In this document: positions 47,847-59,574 of the stretch, one piece after another
Layout: every line of letters begins with the position of its first letter
Numbering within the stretch: position 1 is the stretch's first letter
DNA from: Adiantum capillus-veneris
Lineage: Eukaryota > Streptophyta > Polypodiopsida > Polypodiales > Pteridaceae
Length of the DNA stretch: 64,000 nt
NCBI GenBank assembly: GCA_014529385.2
Contig: CM043968.1
Location: 129,681,018-129,745,017, forward strand
Direction of reading: 5' to 3'
Notes under the pieces: model-generated
What the model saw: only the letters and a program-made list of their open reading frames with translations
Database searches by the model: none
What the model was told of the DNA's origin: nothing
Position numbers and translations under genes: made by a program

Positions 47847-47960
47847 AAGACCAATTGTTTTCAAGAATCAACATGACCAATGTTTTTACCAAGTATAGGA
47901 CCAATCTTTTAACCAAGTATAAGATATTTTGCGGGTTTTTTTTTTCTTCCTTGTTCAGAA

Positions 47961-48209
47961 AAGGTGATTAGGAAGACTTTGGAGGGTGTTGACAATGAAG
48001 AGGTTGAGGACACGAGTGAGGACAAGTTGATGGACCTATTATACCAAGCCAAGCAATTGTCTAAGTTTTCCTATGTGAAAGAAATTTTTAATACTCCCTT
48101 TGATCTTGATAGTTTTCTGGAAGGCTTTAGCAATGAAATTCTTGACTATCAAAAGGTTTTTGTTAACCTTACAAAGAGCACAAGGTTGACAACGTTTTAC
48201 ACACTTTAA
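47961..48209 (+). other. Possible exon, unidentified
   Basis: A pyrimidine-rich acceptor-like site (TTCTTCCTTGTTCAG, ending about 47959) precedes an open stretch with acidic text (LEGVDNEEVEDTSEDKLMDL, then FSYVKEIFNTPFDLDSFLEG) that stops at 48209. Composition is more protein-like than the surroundings. No family is recognised, and it may be chance. Confidence 0.25.
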
Positions 48210-49730
48210 TGATATTTTTAAATCGGGTAATTGAACACCAAGCACAGGCTCCAAGAAGTTGACATTACTCCAAGATGATTGGAAGAAGGTCCATCAACCC
48301 TTGTGAGTGGCATGGAAACATGGCTGTAAGCTTATGATTGTAGACATTCCATTTTTGCTCTTTTTGACTCTTATTCCAATAGAGAAAGGAAAGTTCAAAT
48401 CTTTTCAAATCACAGTAGTAAATGGCCAAGTTGTGGAGGAACACCTGTAGATTTTTTAGATAAAATGGAGAGGCTTCAAAGCAAAGAGATCCAATAAGAC
48501 TTGGAGTGGACAAAATCTTACTTCTTGAGAAGTAAGAAGCCATTTTAGAGTTTTTGGACTTGCTCTAGGATTTATGGGCTCAAGAAGTGCATACTTTGGC
48601 ACAATGGTGAGTTATGTCCTTGCCTATGTTTGCAAGCAATTGCAGGGTTACAAGAATCAAGAGTACTTGAAGTGGAAGGGGGGAAATGAAAAGCCTGATC
48701 AAACAACTAGAACTGAACTTTGTATTATCCCCCACTTGCTTCCTTGCCTCTCTCTAGTGGAAATCCATTGTAAAAATCTTTCACTTGTAGATGATCTATT
48801 GTATGCATCCTTCCTTTTTTGTATACTCCTATGTATAGCTATAGCAATATTAAAATTGTCTAATAATTTTAAGGTCTCTTGTGATCTTGTTATGTGCCAC
48901 ACTTGTCTGTAAAACCACTGAAATATTTCAAGCAAGCTATTAGCTTTTTGAGCTCCTCCACCATGTCTAGTGTGTTTAAGAAACTTGGTTCTTGTCTGAT
49001 AAGACCAGATTAACAAGCTTCCATATTTCTTCACAAACCAAGGAGTGTGATTGTAGATAATGTGCTGCACACAAAAAAAGATCATTTCTTTAGCAAGTTA
49101 TACAAGTATTGAAGCAAATTAGTAGAATTTAAATTCATAAGTATTACTTTGTAGTGTGTGAAGTGCTCTAAGCTCCAAGCACTTGTCATAGATTTCTTGA
49201 ATAAGTTAAACTCTTTCTTAAAGTTGGAAGGGTCATTCTCTCCCTAATGACTTTTATTACAGTAAGAAAAGTGCATGCAGTGTACAAAGGTGGGCATTTG
49301 AAAGGGGAATATCTAAAACAACTTAAATGTTTGGATTTTTAGAGTGTCTATCTAGGGCTTTGTTTCAATTAGCAGGATGCAGCTCCTTTGTTGCACCCAT
49401 GCAGTCGATACAAGGGATTTTGGCATTGGCACCCCTTAACACATTGTACATACACTTTAGTGTCTTTAGGTCCCCCCCATGTGCCATTCCACCTTGTACC
49501 TACCAAAGCCCTCAGCATCTAGCTCCTCTCTAGTCTATTGAGCTTTGAGTATTGCGGGGATATTGGTGTGATGGGATACCTAATTCAACACATTTAAATC
49601 TTCACTGTCAACTTCAAAAGCACCCAACCACCAAATGTTCTTCTTTGACTGCATACTAAAACTTTCCTCTGTGGTATGAAGAGCTGGAAGATTGATACTA
49701 AGATACATGTGGTTTTACAAGAATGCCAGC
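48210..49730. other. No recognisable feature
   Basis: Noncoding AT-rich sequence. Short frames here show no conserved motif, transposon end or RNA structure that I can support. Confidence 0.45.
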
Positions 49731-50070
49731 TACAAGAATCTCTTGGCCTCAAGGTCAGAATTGGGGGGCTTCACCCACAGTGAAAAACTACCAACAAGGA
49801 CACCCTCGAGGAAGCAATCACCAAGCTCAATGACATTCTTCAACCTGTCCACATCAAGCCCGAAGCAGTCTCTTGGATCAACGACATACATAGGCATGTG
49901 CCACCTGAGCATTGCATCCTCAGTTTCAAGGACAAAGATGAGCGGATGAAGCTACTTCAACAATCTCAACTTCTCAAGGAAAAAAGGTTCTTGATCGCTT
50001 AGGAACTAACCACAAATCAACTCAAGAATAAAGCAAGCGAGCTCAACAAGATGCATGAAGCACGTAAATA
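49720..50070 (+). pseudogene. Decayed coding scrap, possibly from a retroelement ORF
   Basis: One frame reads TTNKDTLEEAITKLNDILQP, then HIKPEAVSWINDIHRHVPPE, then CILSFKDKDERMKLLQQSQL, with a stop before ELTTNQLKNKASELNKMHEA. The pattern of a helical segment followed by LT..Q...ASEL resembles the end of ORF1-type proteins of plant non-LTR elements, but I cannot confirm it. No other part of such an element is adjacent. Confidence 0.35.
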
Positions 50071-50293
50071 AGGTAAATGGTCAGTAAAGCAGTCATTCAA
50101 GAGTTCAGACTCCCATATTGGTTCCTAATCACCTGACCCCCCTTAGATTTTTCACCTTTTTTCCCTATATATGGTCCCTTGGACCTTAACTGATATGTAT
50201 TCCATGCTCTCACTCAGAAGAAATTGTTGTACCGTTTTGTTTTGGTCTCATAGGTCATATATGACCTCCACAGATGATAAATCAATCTATTTG

Positions 50294-50297
<4 letters not shown>

Positions 50298-50344
<47 letters not shown>
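50298..50344. repeat. (CT)n microsatellite
   Basis: About 47 bp of CT repeats, followed directly by a GA tract (50350-50367), so the two could pair. Confidence 0.9.
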
Positions 50345-50346
<2 letters not shown>

Positions 50347-50348
50347 AG

Positions 50349-50505
50349 CGAGAGAGAGAGAGAGAGAAGGGTGAAAAAACATGTATTTTTGAAATTCTGA
50401 TTGTTGGGTGTCTATGCAGAAATTCCGAGAGAGAGAGAGAGAGAGAAGGGTGAAAAAACATGTACGTTTAAAATTATGATTGTTGGGTGTCTATGCAGAA
50501 ATTTG
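50349..50505. repeat. Tandem duplication, about 78-bp unit
   Basis: Two copies of a GA tract followed by AAGGGTGAAAAAACATGTA and GATTGTTGGGTGTCTATGCA (about 50349-50426 and 50428-50504), differing at a few positions. Confidence 0.8.
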
Positions 50506-51024
50506 TTAAGAGACTTAAGATGGCCCCTATGAAGAAATGTGATGTTGGAGCGTACGTTGAATTCATTTGTAATGTAGAAGCAATTTTCCAAGGCCAAATT
50601 GGTGTGAAAAACAGACCGGTTATTAGTATTGTCGCTACAAGAGATTACTTCATTTTATCGATGCCAAATTATCGATGTCGTTGGTGGGCTTCGGTATTTG
50701 CATTGCTAAAACAAGAGGGCGACCCAAAAAAAAAAAAATCAAAATTTTAAATACCAACGTCCATATTGACATTTCTACTAATGCCCATATTGACGCTTAT
50801 ATCAATGCCACCTGTGAAACAAAACCCGCAATTTCATTTTTGTGTTTTTGGTCCATCTTTTCCTCTTGTCCTCTTTCTTCCTTGGTGTTAATCTCTAGTC
50901 TTCTCCTCAGATTGTCTACTGTGGGGCTTACCCAACTCAACATATCCACTCGCGCACTCCCTTGCAACAAGGTAAGATTTTTTTTTAGCTTGTAGATTAT
51001 TGCGTTTTTGTGTGTGTGCGTGAC

Positions 51025-51025
<1 letters not shown>

Positions 51026-51084
<59 letters not shown>
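51026..51084. repeat. (GT)n microsatellite
   Basis: About 58 bp of GT repeats after TGTGTGTGCGTGACATT. The flanks 50506-51025 and 51085-51180 hold nothing else recognisable. Confidence 0.9.
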
Positions 51085-51088
<4 letters not shown>

Positions 51089-51187
51089 ATTTTTTGTAGG
51101 TTATGAGCATAAGTATCGATCATTTCTTTAAAAAAATTAGCAGACACAACCAAAAGGTTATAACTTGATGGCATGCGACTTAGTACA

Positions 51188-51952
51188 TCATGCCCACTTA
51201 ATGTGGCAATCAAAGAGAGTTGGTTGTGAAAGAAAATGCCGAATACTTTGTAGATCAGTTTTAATTAAGAATTTAGATCCCATCAAGTAATGTTTCCACA
51301 ATTTCAAAGCATGCACAATAGCTAGCAATTCTTTATCATAATTGCTATAATTGAGCTCATTGGGTTTCAGCTTTCTACTTTCATATGCAATGGGATGATT
51401 ATCTTGCAAGCATTAATACAACACCAATACCACACCCACTAGCATCAATTGTAGTTAAAAAGAATGGATCTTTTGAAATCAACAAAGATTTGTAAGACAA
51501 AGACATGTGTGAGTGCATATTTGAGTGTCTCAAAAGATTTTTGATGTTGGTCATTTCAAGTGAAAGATGTGTTCGTTTTCAAAAGGTTTGTGAGTGGTAA
51601 AGCCAAGTATGAAAAATTTTGAATAAATTTTCTATAATAACTACATGAACCAAAAGAAGAACAAATCTTGTTAATAGATTGAGGTCTAAGCCATTCCTTG
51701 ATGCATTGAGTCTTCTTAAGATCCACATGAATTCCTTCGCCAGAAACAATGTGACCAATCTCAGTTTTGAAGAATAAGTTTTTCTAAGGATTCAAATTAA
51801 AAAAAATTCATGCAACAATTAAAAACTTAATCCAAATGTCCATAATAATATTTTTCATTCTTATTAAAAACCAAAATAATATCAAAGAAAACCACAACAC
51901 AATCTTGATGCTTCAAAAGGATACGATTCATCATACGTGAAAATGTAGCAGG
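51188..51952 (-). pseudogene. gypsy-5 RNase H and RT catalytic part (minus)
   Basis: Minus-strand RNase H (about 51409-51188): HPIAYESRKLKPNELNYSNY, KELLAIVHALKLWKHYL and FLIKTDLQSIRHFLSQP. Upstream RT (about 51952-51820): TPATFSRMMNRILLKHQD and VVVFFDIILVFNKNE, where the second catalytic Asp has become Ile. The intervening part is degraded. The RT is interrupted at 51952 by another LTR element and resumes at 54781. The 3' part of the element (integrase, LTR) is absent. Confidence 0.8.
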
Positions 51953-52300
51953 TGTTAGGTTTGTGGCCTTTGGCCTAATACCTACAGCTTCTAGTGTGAG
52001 AACCATCTGTTGTACAGTAAGTATGTGAGGGCACATAGCTTAGCACATGTGGCCGATGATTTGCACAAGAGTCCAGATTCCATCCCAGTCAGCATGGCTT
52101 TTCCACATTTTATGGAGCCACATTTGACCTTTCGAGAGTTGGCCCTTGACCCTTGACCCTTGGGAAAAGGTACATGTGACCCTTGAGAGGTGTATCTACT
52201 ATATAAGTAGCTAGTTTCTTGTACACACTTTCACCCTCAATCCCAACCCAATTCCATTGTATGCATCGTGCTACTTTATGATTATTCAAATCATGTTTTG

Positions 52301-52379
<79 letters not shown>

Positions 52380-52439
52380 GTTTAATTATCAATGCTACCA
52401 CTATGAATGCTAGTCTCATCGATCCACCATATCCCAACA
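51953..52439 (+). repeat. LARD-like element 5' LTR with (CT)n
   Basis: 487 bp, TG...CA bounded. It contains a CT repeat of about 74 bp (52302-52375) and a TATATAAG motif (about 52199-52206) about 100 bp before it. Confidence 0.82.
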
Positions 52440-54319
52440 AGTGATATCAGAGCTTTGGTGAGATTATCATTCTCTAATTAATCTCCCTAATTGCACATCT
52501 CAATAATTCAGCCCTAACCTATCCATATGTGGACATGTCCTTGGTACACCCAAGAGGCGACTACCCTCCATGGATTTAGGCGGGTTCAATTAAAAAGTAG
52601 TAGATTGCGTTATTTATCATTTAGTGTGTGCACTAGTCCACATCTGCGTTTAAGTTTTGTTGGCATGCAATTAGGAAATTGCATTTGATGATTGGAAGCT
52701 CAAAAAGGCACAATTAATCCTTCCACTCACATGTTTTCAAAGCATAATTTATGTGTGGAGTTAGTGCTTGACAAGAGCTTCCCATCGAGCCTTTGAACAC
52801 TCAATTCTAAGCACGGTAGCACCCTAAGCCCATTCTCCATTTTTCCTATAGTTAGATATGTGTGGATATTTCTGTGTATGTGCCACTGCTTAAGTGAACA
52901 TAAAAATCTTATCTTCGGCCTCCCTCACACAACCAACCACGTGTCAAGGTGGCATACTACCACTGAAAATAGCATTCCTATTTTTAGAAGGTCTTGTGGT
53001 CAAATTGTCATATTTTGAACCAAGGGAACGTGGGCAGATTTGAAATATATGTTCAACTGTGGCTTTGGAACCTCAGGCGGGATTGCAAGGGCCAACTCCC
53101 ATGCAGCCGGATGCTCGAAGCCATTAAGCTTGTTTTTATTCATTTTTTGGCTTCGTAAGTTGGCAGTCCCACACTCGCCTTAGCCCATTTCTCTTCACCA
53201 TCCTCCTCCAAACGGGTGCTCCCAAGGACGGCCTTCCCATGCTCTAAAGCCAACACCCCAACTTAAGAGGATTTCCCGCGGCTCTGTAGCTCCAAAGGCA
53301 CCCCACAAAGGGTTGTTTCCCACGAACTACCAGTAGAGACAAAGAACTTTGATGCAACACAAAAGAAGAGCTTCTAGGGCTCTTTTAGGGGCAACAAAAG
53401 CGAGCAAAGCCTCAAAACTCGGGCATCAAAGAAGAAATTCAAGAATAATTCTCTCTCGCTTTGGAAAAAACACCTTCAAAAGCTTCAAGAAATCTTACAA
53501 AGCATTCAAGGTTTTTCAAGGCATTAAAAAGTCGTTGAATCATCAAAGGCCTTTAAACGAGATTCAAACTTTGGGCATCAAAGAAATTTTGGCTCAAGGT
53601 TCAAGGACAAGAGCTTCAAGCCTTGAGCGACAAAAGCTTTGAATTTCAAACTTCAAGTCTTCCTCAAGCTTCAAAGAAATATTTCCTCTCACTAAACTAT
53701 TATAATTTAAGTTTAAAAATTTGCATCATAGCACAACAAAGTATTGTATGTCAACATTCTCACTTATAGAGATGACATCATTGTGTACTAGTGTGAGGAG
53801 TCAAGAACTATGTTTAGAGAGTCTTCAAGTGATAAGACCGCTCCATCAAGCACTCTAAGAGAAAAGAAAAAGAAATCTGCAAAGTGCCTTGCATTTAGTT
53901 TTTCTTTTTTAAGCACTACATCTAGGTCTTCATCAAATAAAGGTATCAAGAAATGTTACGAGTGTAGAAAGCCCGAAAACTAAGCAAAGGAATGCTTGAA
54001 GTTCAAAGCACATTGCAAGTGCACCAGCATCCGGACAACAGCACCATAGAAGAGATGGATATGAAGCCAGTGGCCTGTGACTTGGGAGTTACGAAGGCGA
54101 CTTGTAGGTAAAATATGGGTGAGTCCCAGCTTGGAGTCATCTTGGTGAAGAGCTTGGTCTGTGGTGGACACCTAGGAGACTCATGTTCAAGGGGAGGCGT
54201 CTTTAGTCTTTGTGGCACCATAGATCAAAAAATCAATATAACATCTGTAGTCTCGTCTTCGTGCTAGTTGAGTTCTTTGTAGTTGTACTTGTCTAGTCCA
54301 AAGTCCAAGGGGAGCTTTA

Positions 54320-54674
54320 TTGGATTTGTGGTCTTTACCGTAACGTCAACAGAGCTGGTGTGAGAACCATCTCTTATATAGTAAGCAAGTAAGTATGTGT
54401 GGACATACGGCTTAGCACATATGGCAGATGAGTTGCACAAGAGAACAAATGCCATCCCAATCAGCATGGATTTTCCATAATTTATGGAGCCATTCTTGAC
54501 CTTTGGAGAGTTGCCCCTTGACCCTTGGAAAAAGGTACATGTGACCCTTGGAAGGTGCATCTAGAAGCTACTATATAAGTATCTAGTTTCTTGTACACAC
54601 TTTCATCATCAATCTCAACCCAATTCCATTGTATGCATCTTGCTAGTTTATGATTAATCAAATCATGTTTTAAG

Positions 54675-54714
<40 letters not shown>

Positions 54715-54780
54715 TTACTAGTTTAATTATCAATGCTACCACCATGAATGTTAGTCTTATCGACCCACCCTAGCCCAACA
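54320..54780 (+). repeat. LARD-like element 3' LTR with (CT)n
   Basis: 461 bp. It is the same as the 5' LTR apart from scattered changes, a first base pair now TA, and a shorter CT repeat (about 54678-54712). Confidence 0.8.
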
Positions 54781-57340
54781 GAAGGTGTATTTGTTAAACC
54801 AAAAGGCATTACAAGAAATTTATAATGACCAAATTGTGTTTGAAATATAGTTTTATAAACATCACTTTCTATTATACGCATTTGATGATATTCAGATGTA
54901 GGATATATCTTACTAAAGTATATGCACCACTTAATTTATCAAGTAAGTCATCAATACGAGGAATAAAAAGATGATTTTTTATTATGATTTTATTAAGTGC
55001 TCTATAGGTAATGCGTAAATAATAAATACCATTTTTCTTTTTGACTAAGAGAATAGGTGCACCAAAAGGTGAACTTCTTTGCTTAATTAAACCACGATTT
55101 ATTAATTTCTCAATTTGATGTTGAATCTCTCTTTATTCAAATTTAATTTGATGATATGGTGCTTAACAAGGTGATGCACTCCCTCGAGTCAACTATATTG
55201 TGTGGTCTTCCACTCTAGAAGGAAGTAATCCTGAAGGTAAATCTTCATTAAAAATTACTTTTATATTTTATCAAAAAAGAATTATGAAAAGGAGTCAATT
55301 GGTCTTTGTGTGTTTCTACTTCACTGATTAGAATCAAGAATTGTTTGTTATCATTTTGAGCTAAACTTTTAGCCTCAATGTGACTAAGAAGAGGTTCTAA
55401 TTTAACTTTTGGTTTAGCTTATAATGTGAAGATTTTTCATTATGTGTGACAATGAGTGTATGCTTATCATAGTCAACATTTGAATTAAAATGATGTCTCC
55501 AAGGCATGCATACCTAAATTTAAATATGTGTTATAATGGTGCTACTAACAATTCTCGTGATTCAACAAAGTCTTCTAAATGTTATTGCAAATCTTTTATC
55601 ATATATACACAATTTATTTTAGTACTTTGGAAAGTTACTTTAACTTTATAATTTTTGGGAGTCATATGCAATTTTAACTTTTGTGCAACACGTGTAGAAA
55701 TGAAATCATGTGTGCTCTCATCATTATGTAATACTTAAAAGTATTAACTCGCATACATAAAAGACTATGTAACTAGGAGTACGTATGAGATCTTCGTAGT
55801 TTGAGTTACTTTGAGGTTCTTGATTGTTGCTATCTTCAAAAGTGTTGGCAATATTGACATCCATCTCCATGTTGTGCACTTGATGGATCATTATCTTCTT
55901 CAATTCCCTCAATAAAATGCGAGGAAGGCGTTGACTTGCTTTCAAGACACTTGTTAGTTGTATGTCCCATCTTGTGACAAGTATAGCAAACAGCAGTCTT
56001 TACATCAGCTTTTCTATTATTCTTGTTGCCGTTATTATAATTGTTATGACTATATGGAGCCTGGTTCTATGACACATAGAAAGGAAAAGATAAAAGTTTA
56101 AATGAATTACTTGAACCATTCTTATTTACCTTCTTTTGTCCAAAATAATTTTAATTGGAATTAATTGATTGTGATCGATATTGATGTGTCCATCGTTATC
56201 CATTAGTGGCGTTGGTCCTTGGTTGAGGTGTAGTAGGATTTATACATTGTGGTGGTGGAAGGAAAAATAACTTCTTCTTATTGATTTCCCTTTTGGAGTT
56301 ACATCTTTACCTCTCGTAGCTTCAGCATCATGAGCTAAACAAACATTTCTTAATAGCTTCAAAAAAATTAAATTCACTACTCTACACTTACATAGTGCAA
56401 CATAGTTCAAGGAAACTAAACTTTAAAGAAAAGGAAGAAGATATGGATACTAGATCACTTCTTTATATGGAGATGACAAGTCTTTTGACTTTCCATTTCC
56501 ACTTGGTTTTTCATTTCTTAATCTCACCCTTCACTTATGCATTTGAGATCTTTCAAAAGGATTTTTATTATTTTGAGATTGGGGGACTCTACTAGCTATT
56601 TCCAATGTATGAGGACAAAATTTATTGACTTCAGTACGTAAAGAATACTCCAAGCCGACAACATATCCTTGTTTGTAAATAGAGCGACAAACTTTTTCTA
56701 CATGTTAAAGAGCAACTAGAATTTGCCAAAACCTGTCTCTATATTGTGTGACAGTTTGCCATGTCCTAAATTGAAGAGCATCCCATGCATGTCTCGTTTT
56801 CTCTTTGTGTTGAGAAAGGAGAAAGTACTTCATTACGATTTTTTATACATGCATCCTTTCTTCCATCATACTTTATGAAAGTAAATGCCTTTTTAGAGAT
56901 CTTGTTTTTTTTGTCTTGGAGTGAGCATCCAAAGTATACTTAATCACTTTGATAAGCCGTTTGTCTTCGTGTGTCATTGTCATGATTGCACTCGTGGAAA
57001 CTCTGCTTTTGTAACTTCTCAAGATTTTCTTGAAAGAGAGTACGTGCAGCACGTAAAAAGTTAAAATATTGATATAAATTCAAAATATATGCAAGAGCTA
57101 AATTACAAAAAGAAAAAACAAGAGCATAGAAGAACGAATAAGATGATATTAGTGTATGTCGAACGAGCCAAAAAATTTCCAAAAAGACCTCCAATGAATA
57201 TGCATTTGAACAATCCAAAATGGTGGATGGAAGTATTGCTTGTCTTCCTTGTAAAGAGCGTATTCTTGCTGATAAATGTGGTACACGTAAGGACGCAATT
57301 TTGGAATTCTCTCTCTTTATACACACATCCAAAAATAGTA
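54781..57340 (-). pseudogene. gypsy-5 gag, protease and RT start (minus)
   Basis: Read from right to left. Gag capsid text lies near 56750-56590 (VTQYRDRFWQILVAL, then YKQGYVVGLEYSLRTEVNKF). An intact zinc knuckle, CYTCHKMGHTTNKC, is at 55988-55947. A poorly preserved protease interval runs about 55700-55230. RT then begins ([10 protein letters not shown] is approximate; [20 protein letters not shown] at about 54970-54910, [20 protein letters not shown] just before 54781). Together with 51188-51952 this is one Ty3/gypsy element broken by the LARD-like insertion. There are many stops. Confidence 0.72.
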
Positions 57341-57724
57341 GTAGTTGCTTTTCAATTAAACTCTAAGAATAGTAAGTAAAGGAAAGTTCTTTTTACCTCA
57401 CTTCTTTTGAATGGTTTTTGAAAATAAAACATAAGCAAAATTTTAAAAATATCCAAATATAGTAATAGCGATAACAGTGGCTATGATTGAAAACAACGGC
57501 AACAAGTGCACAACCTCTCGTATCGAATAGCGGACTACAGCAACCTCGAAATGTGGAGCCTCGCAGAGTAACCTCGTTGCCGTGATCTCCTAGATCTGCA
57601 AGCGCAATTGGAGAGTTGCCTAGGGTAGAAGAGGGCAAAGAAGGAGAGAGATCTCCAATAATGCAAAGGCAGAGAGAGAGAGGGGAGGGCGGTCTTTAAC
57701 AAAAATGCCAGAGGAAGAAAAGAG

Positions 57725-57758
<34 letters not shown>

Positions 57759-58308
57759 TAATGCATAAATTGATTGGAACTCGACGCCTTATAACTTATA
57801 AGGTGTTCAGCCAAATGACCGACCTAGGCTGAAAAACAAGACGACCCAGAAAATAGAAAAAGCCAGGAAAATCAATGGAACGGAGCTCTTAGGCGACAAC
57901 CAATGCCACATGGTATCTGGGAAATATACCTCAGACCTAAGAGGCAAACCATACGAGTGCAGATAGACAAGACAATGGCAGGAACATGCAGCTAATGAGA
58001 AAACTACCTCACATAGACGCGGCCATATCCTGTGAGGCCGGCCATAGCCACAAATAGACCTCACTCTCTATGATCAACCCCTAAGAGATAGTGGGGCACT
58101 AGCAGCTCCGCTAAGACCGGCCAAAGAGGTGACAAACTCTGATAGTTTTTTGGTTGTTCTCTAGGTTTGCAAGGGTCGTTGAAACTTACTGAAGTTCTTC
58201 AAGATTAATGTCTTGCATAATGGGAGGTGTCTTCAAGGTAAAATAGAGGTAGCTATATCTCAAGAATAGCCTTCCCTTTCCACCTGATGGAATCAGTCTA
58301 AGGCTGGG
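57341..58308. other. No recognisable gene; (GA)n microsatellite inside
   Basis: Contains a GA repeat at about 57728-57756 and a shorter one near 57672. The remaining sequence shows no supported coding or transposon feature; it may include leader or LTR of gypsy-5, but I cannot define an edge. Confidence 0.45.
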
Positions 58309-58562
58309 TTCAGACTGAACCAGCGGAAGAAACAAGGTTTCCTAAATGTGCCGCCGCCTAGTGTGAAAGTGTGGAGGAGGAAAAGTGAAAAAGTGAAGGG
58401 GGCTGAGAGAGGCCATCAACTCTTCCGAGGGGGGGGGGGGGGGGGGGGGGGGTCGGCAGAAAAATGGAGGCCCGGCAGAAGAGTGCCTCAACTCCAACCA
58501 ATTAAATTTTGCCATGGAGGAAGAACGTCCCTTTGCTTTTTTCTTCCGCTGCCTAGTCTGAA
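58309..58562. mobile_element. Small inverted-repeat (MITE-like) element
   Basis: The left arm TTCAGACTGAACCAGCGGAA (58309 on) pairs with the right arm, whose complement reads TTCAGACTAGGCAGCGGAA (to 58562). The left end is also a local palindrome (GGTTCAGACTGAACC). Length is 254 bp and there is no coding. A run of about 21 G (58430-58452) lies in the middle. No target duplication was found. Confidence 0.45.
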
Positions 58563-58689
58563 CAAATTCGAACAATGATTACCATGTAAAGCGATGACAT
58601 ATATGCACAAGCAGATACATACAGATAACATCTCACACTCAACGGCTTGTCTTCCAAGCTCCACAATCACCATATTGGGCATATCTTGT

Positions 58690-59574
58690 AATTAATGCGC
58701 CTTACATATATGACCATTGTAGCTAGTCATGGTGACAGCATAGGTGATTGCATTTGGAAATGGCTTGCCCTCTGCATCTGGTGAAATAGCCCAGAGCTTC
58801 CTTACCATAGCCATATCATCTGAAGGAAACAACAAGACACCACCACGCACGACAGCTTTTCCCAACAGCCCCTTACTAGCAATCTATTCAGAAATTCTCT
58901 CACCCATGTGGAGGTCTTGCGTATGACCAGAGGCGGTCCAGCACCATTCTTGATTCTCATTTTTATGTCACCTGCTATATGACAGCAGCTCCACAAATGT
59001 TACTCATTAACTCATATGCGGCATCATTACATTTATCTCAAGCTCAAAGGCCTATCTTACAAGCTCCACATTTTCCAGTTTTTGACGAGCATCTACAAAA
59101 GCCGACCAAACTGGAGGATACTCAGAAGATTGCATCATCTCAACTACTCTATCAAAATGCCTTGCCTGCCCAAATAGCTCAACCAAGCAAGTGTAGTCCT
59201 ATCCAGAATTTTTCCCTCATCCTATCCAGAAGCATTTGACCCTCATCCAATAGACCTGAATGACTACGTGCATCAATCACACTAAGGATAGTGATTGCAG
59301 TTGGGGAGGCAGCATTCACAGTTGCAAGCTTCCTCGGCCAGCCCTTGCTGTGCATATCCTCATATAAGAGCATATTAAGACACTTTGTCTGGCTGTGTTG
59401 AGCCACAGCCCTTCAGGTTCAAGGATAGGTGATTGAATTTGGAGAAAGGTTGAGAATTTTTCATGGTTTCAGAAGGGCACCACATTTAGCATCCGGTTCT
59501 TAAGAGCTTCTTCGCCACACCATGTTAAGCAGTGTAAGGGCACAGGCCTTCAAGGCACAAACATAGGTGATTGC
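58690..59574 (-). pseudogene. PPR pseudogene fragment, left of LINE
   Basis: On the minus strand, AITILSVIDARSHSGLLDEG and QMLLDRMREKF (59330-59200) match the S/L-type motif end typical of plant PLS-class PPR proteins. NAITYA-type text lies near 58750. Several frames are mixed and stops are frequent. Functional relatives bind organelle transcripts and guide RNA editing. This copy cannot be translated. It resembles the fragment at 63338-63688, so both derive from the same or duplicated genes. Confidence 0.65.

Larger units (their letters stand above)
51953..54780 (+). mobile_element. Non-autonomous LTR retrotransposon (LARD-like) inserted in gypsy-5 RT
   Basis: 2828 bp with two similar LTRs (51953-52439 and 54320-54780), both containing GTGTGAGAACCATCT and ending CCCAACA. 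A primer binding site with one mismatch (TGATATCAGAGC, 52442-52453) follows the left LTR, and a purine run (CCAAGGGGAG, about 54305-54314) precedes the right one. The flanks are GCAGG (51948-51952) and GAAGG (54781-54785), a 5-bp duplication with one change. The 1.88-kb interior has no polymerase. It has a Lys/Ser-rich frame (53349-53642) and, near 53960, CYECRKPEN, a stop, then AKEC: a zinc knuckle with Asn for His. It would depend on proteins from another element. Confidence 0.82.
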
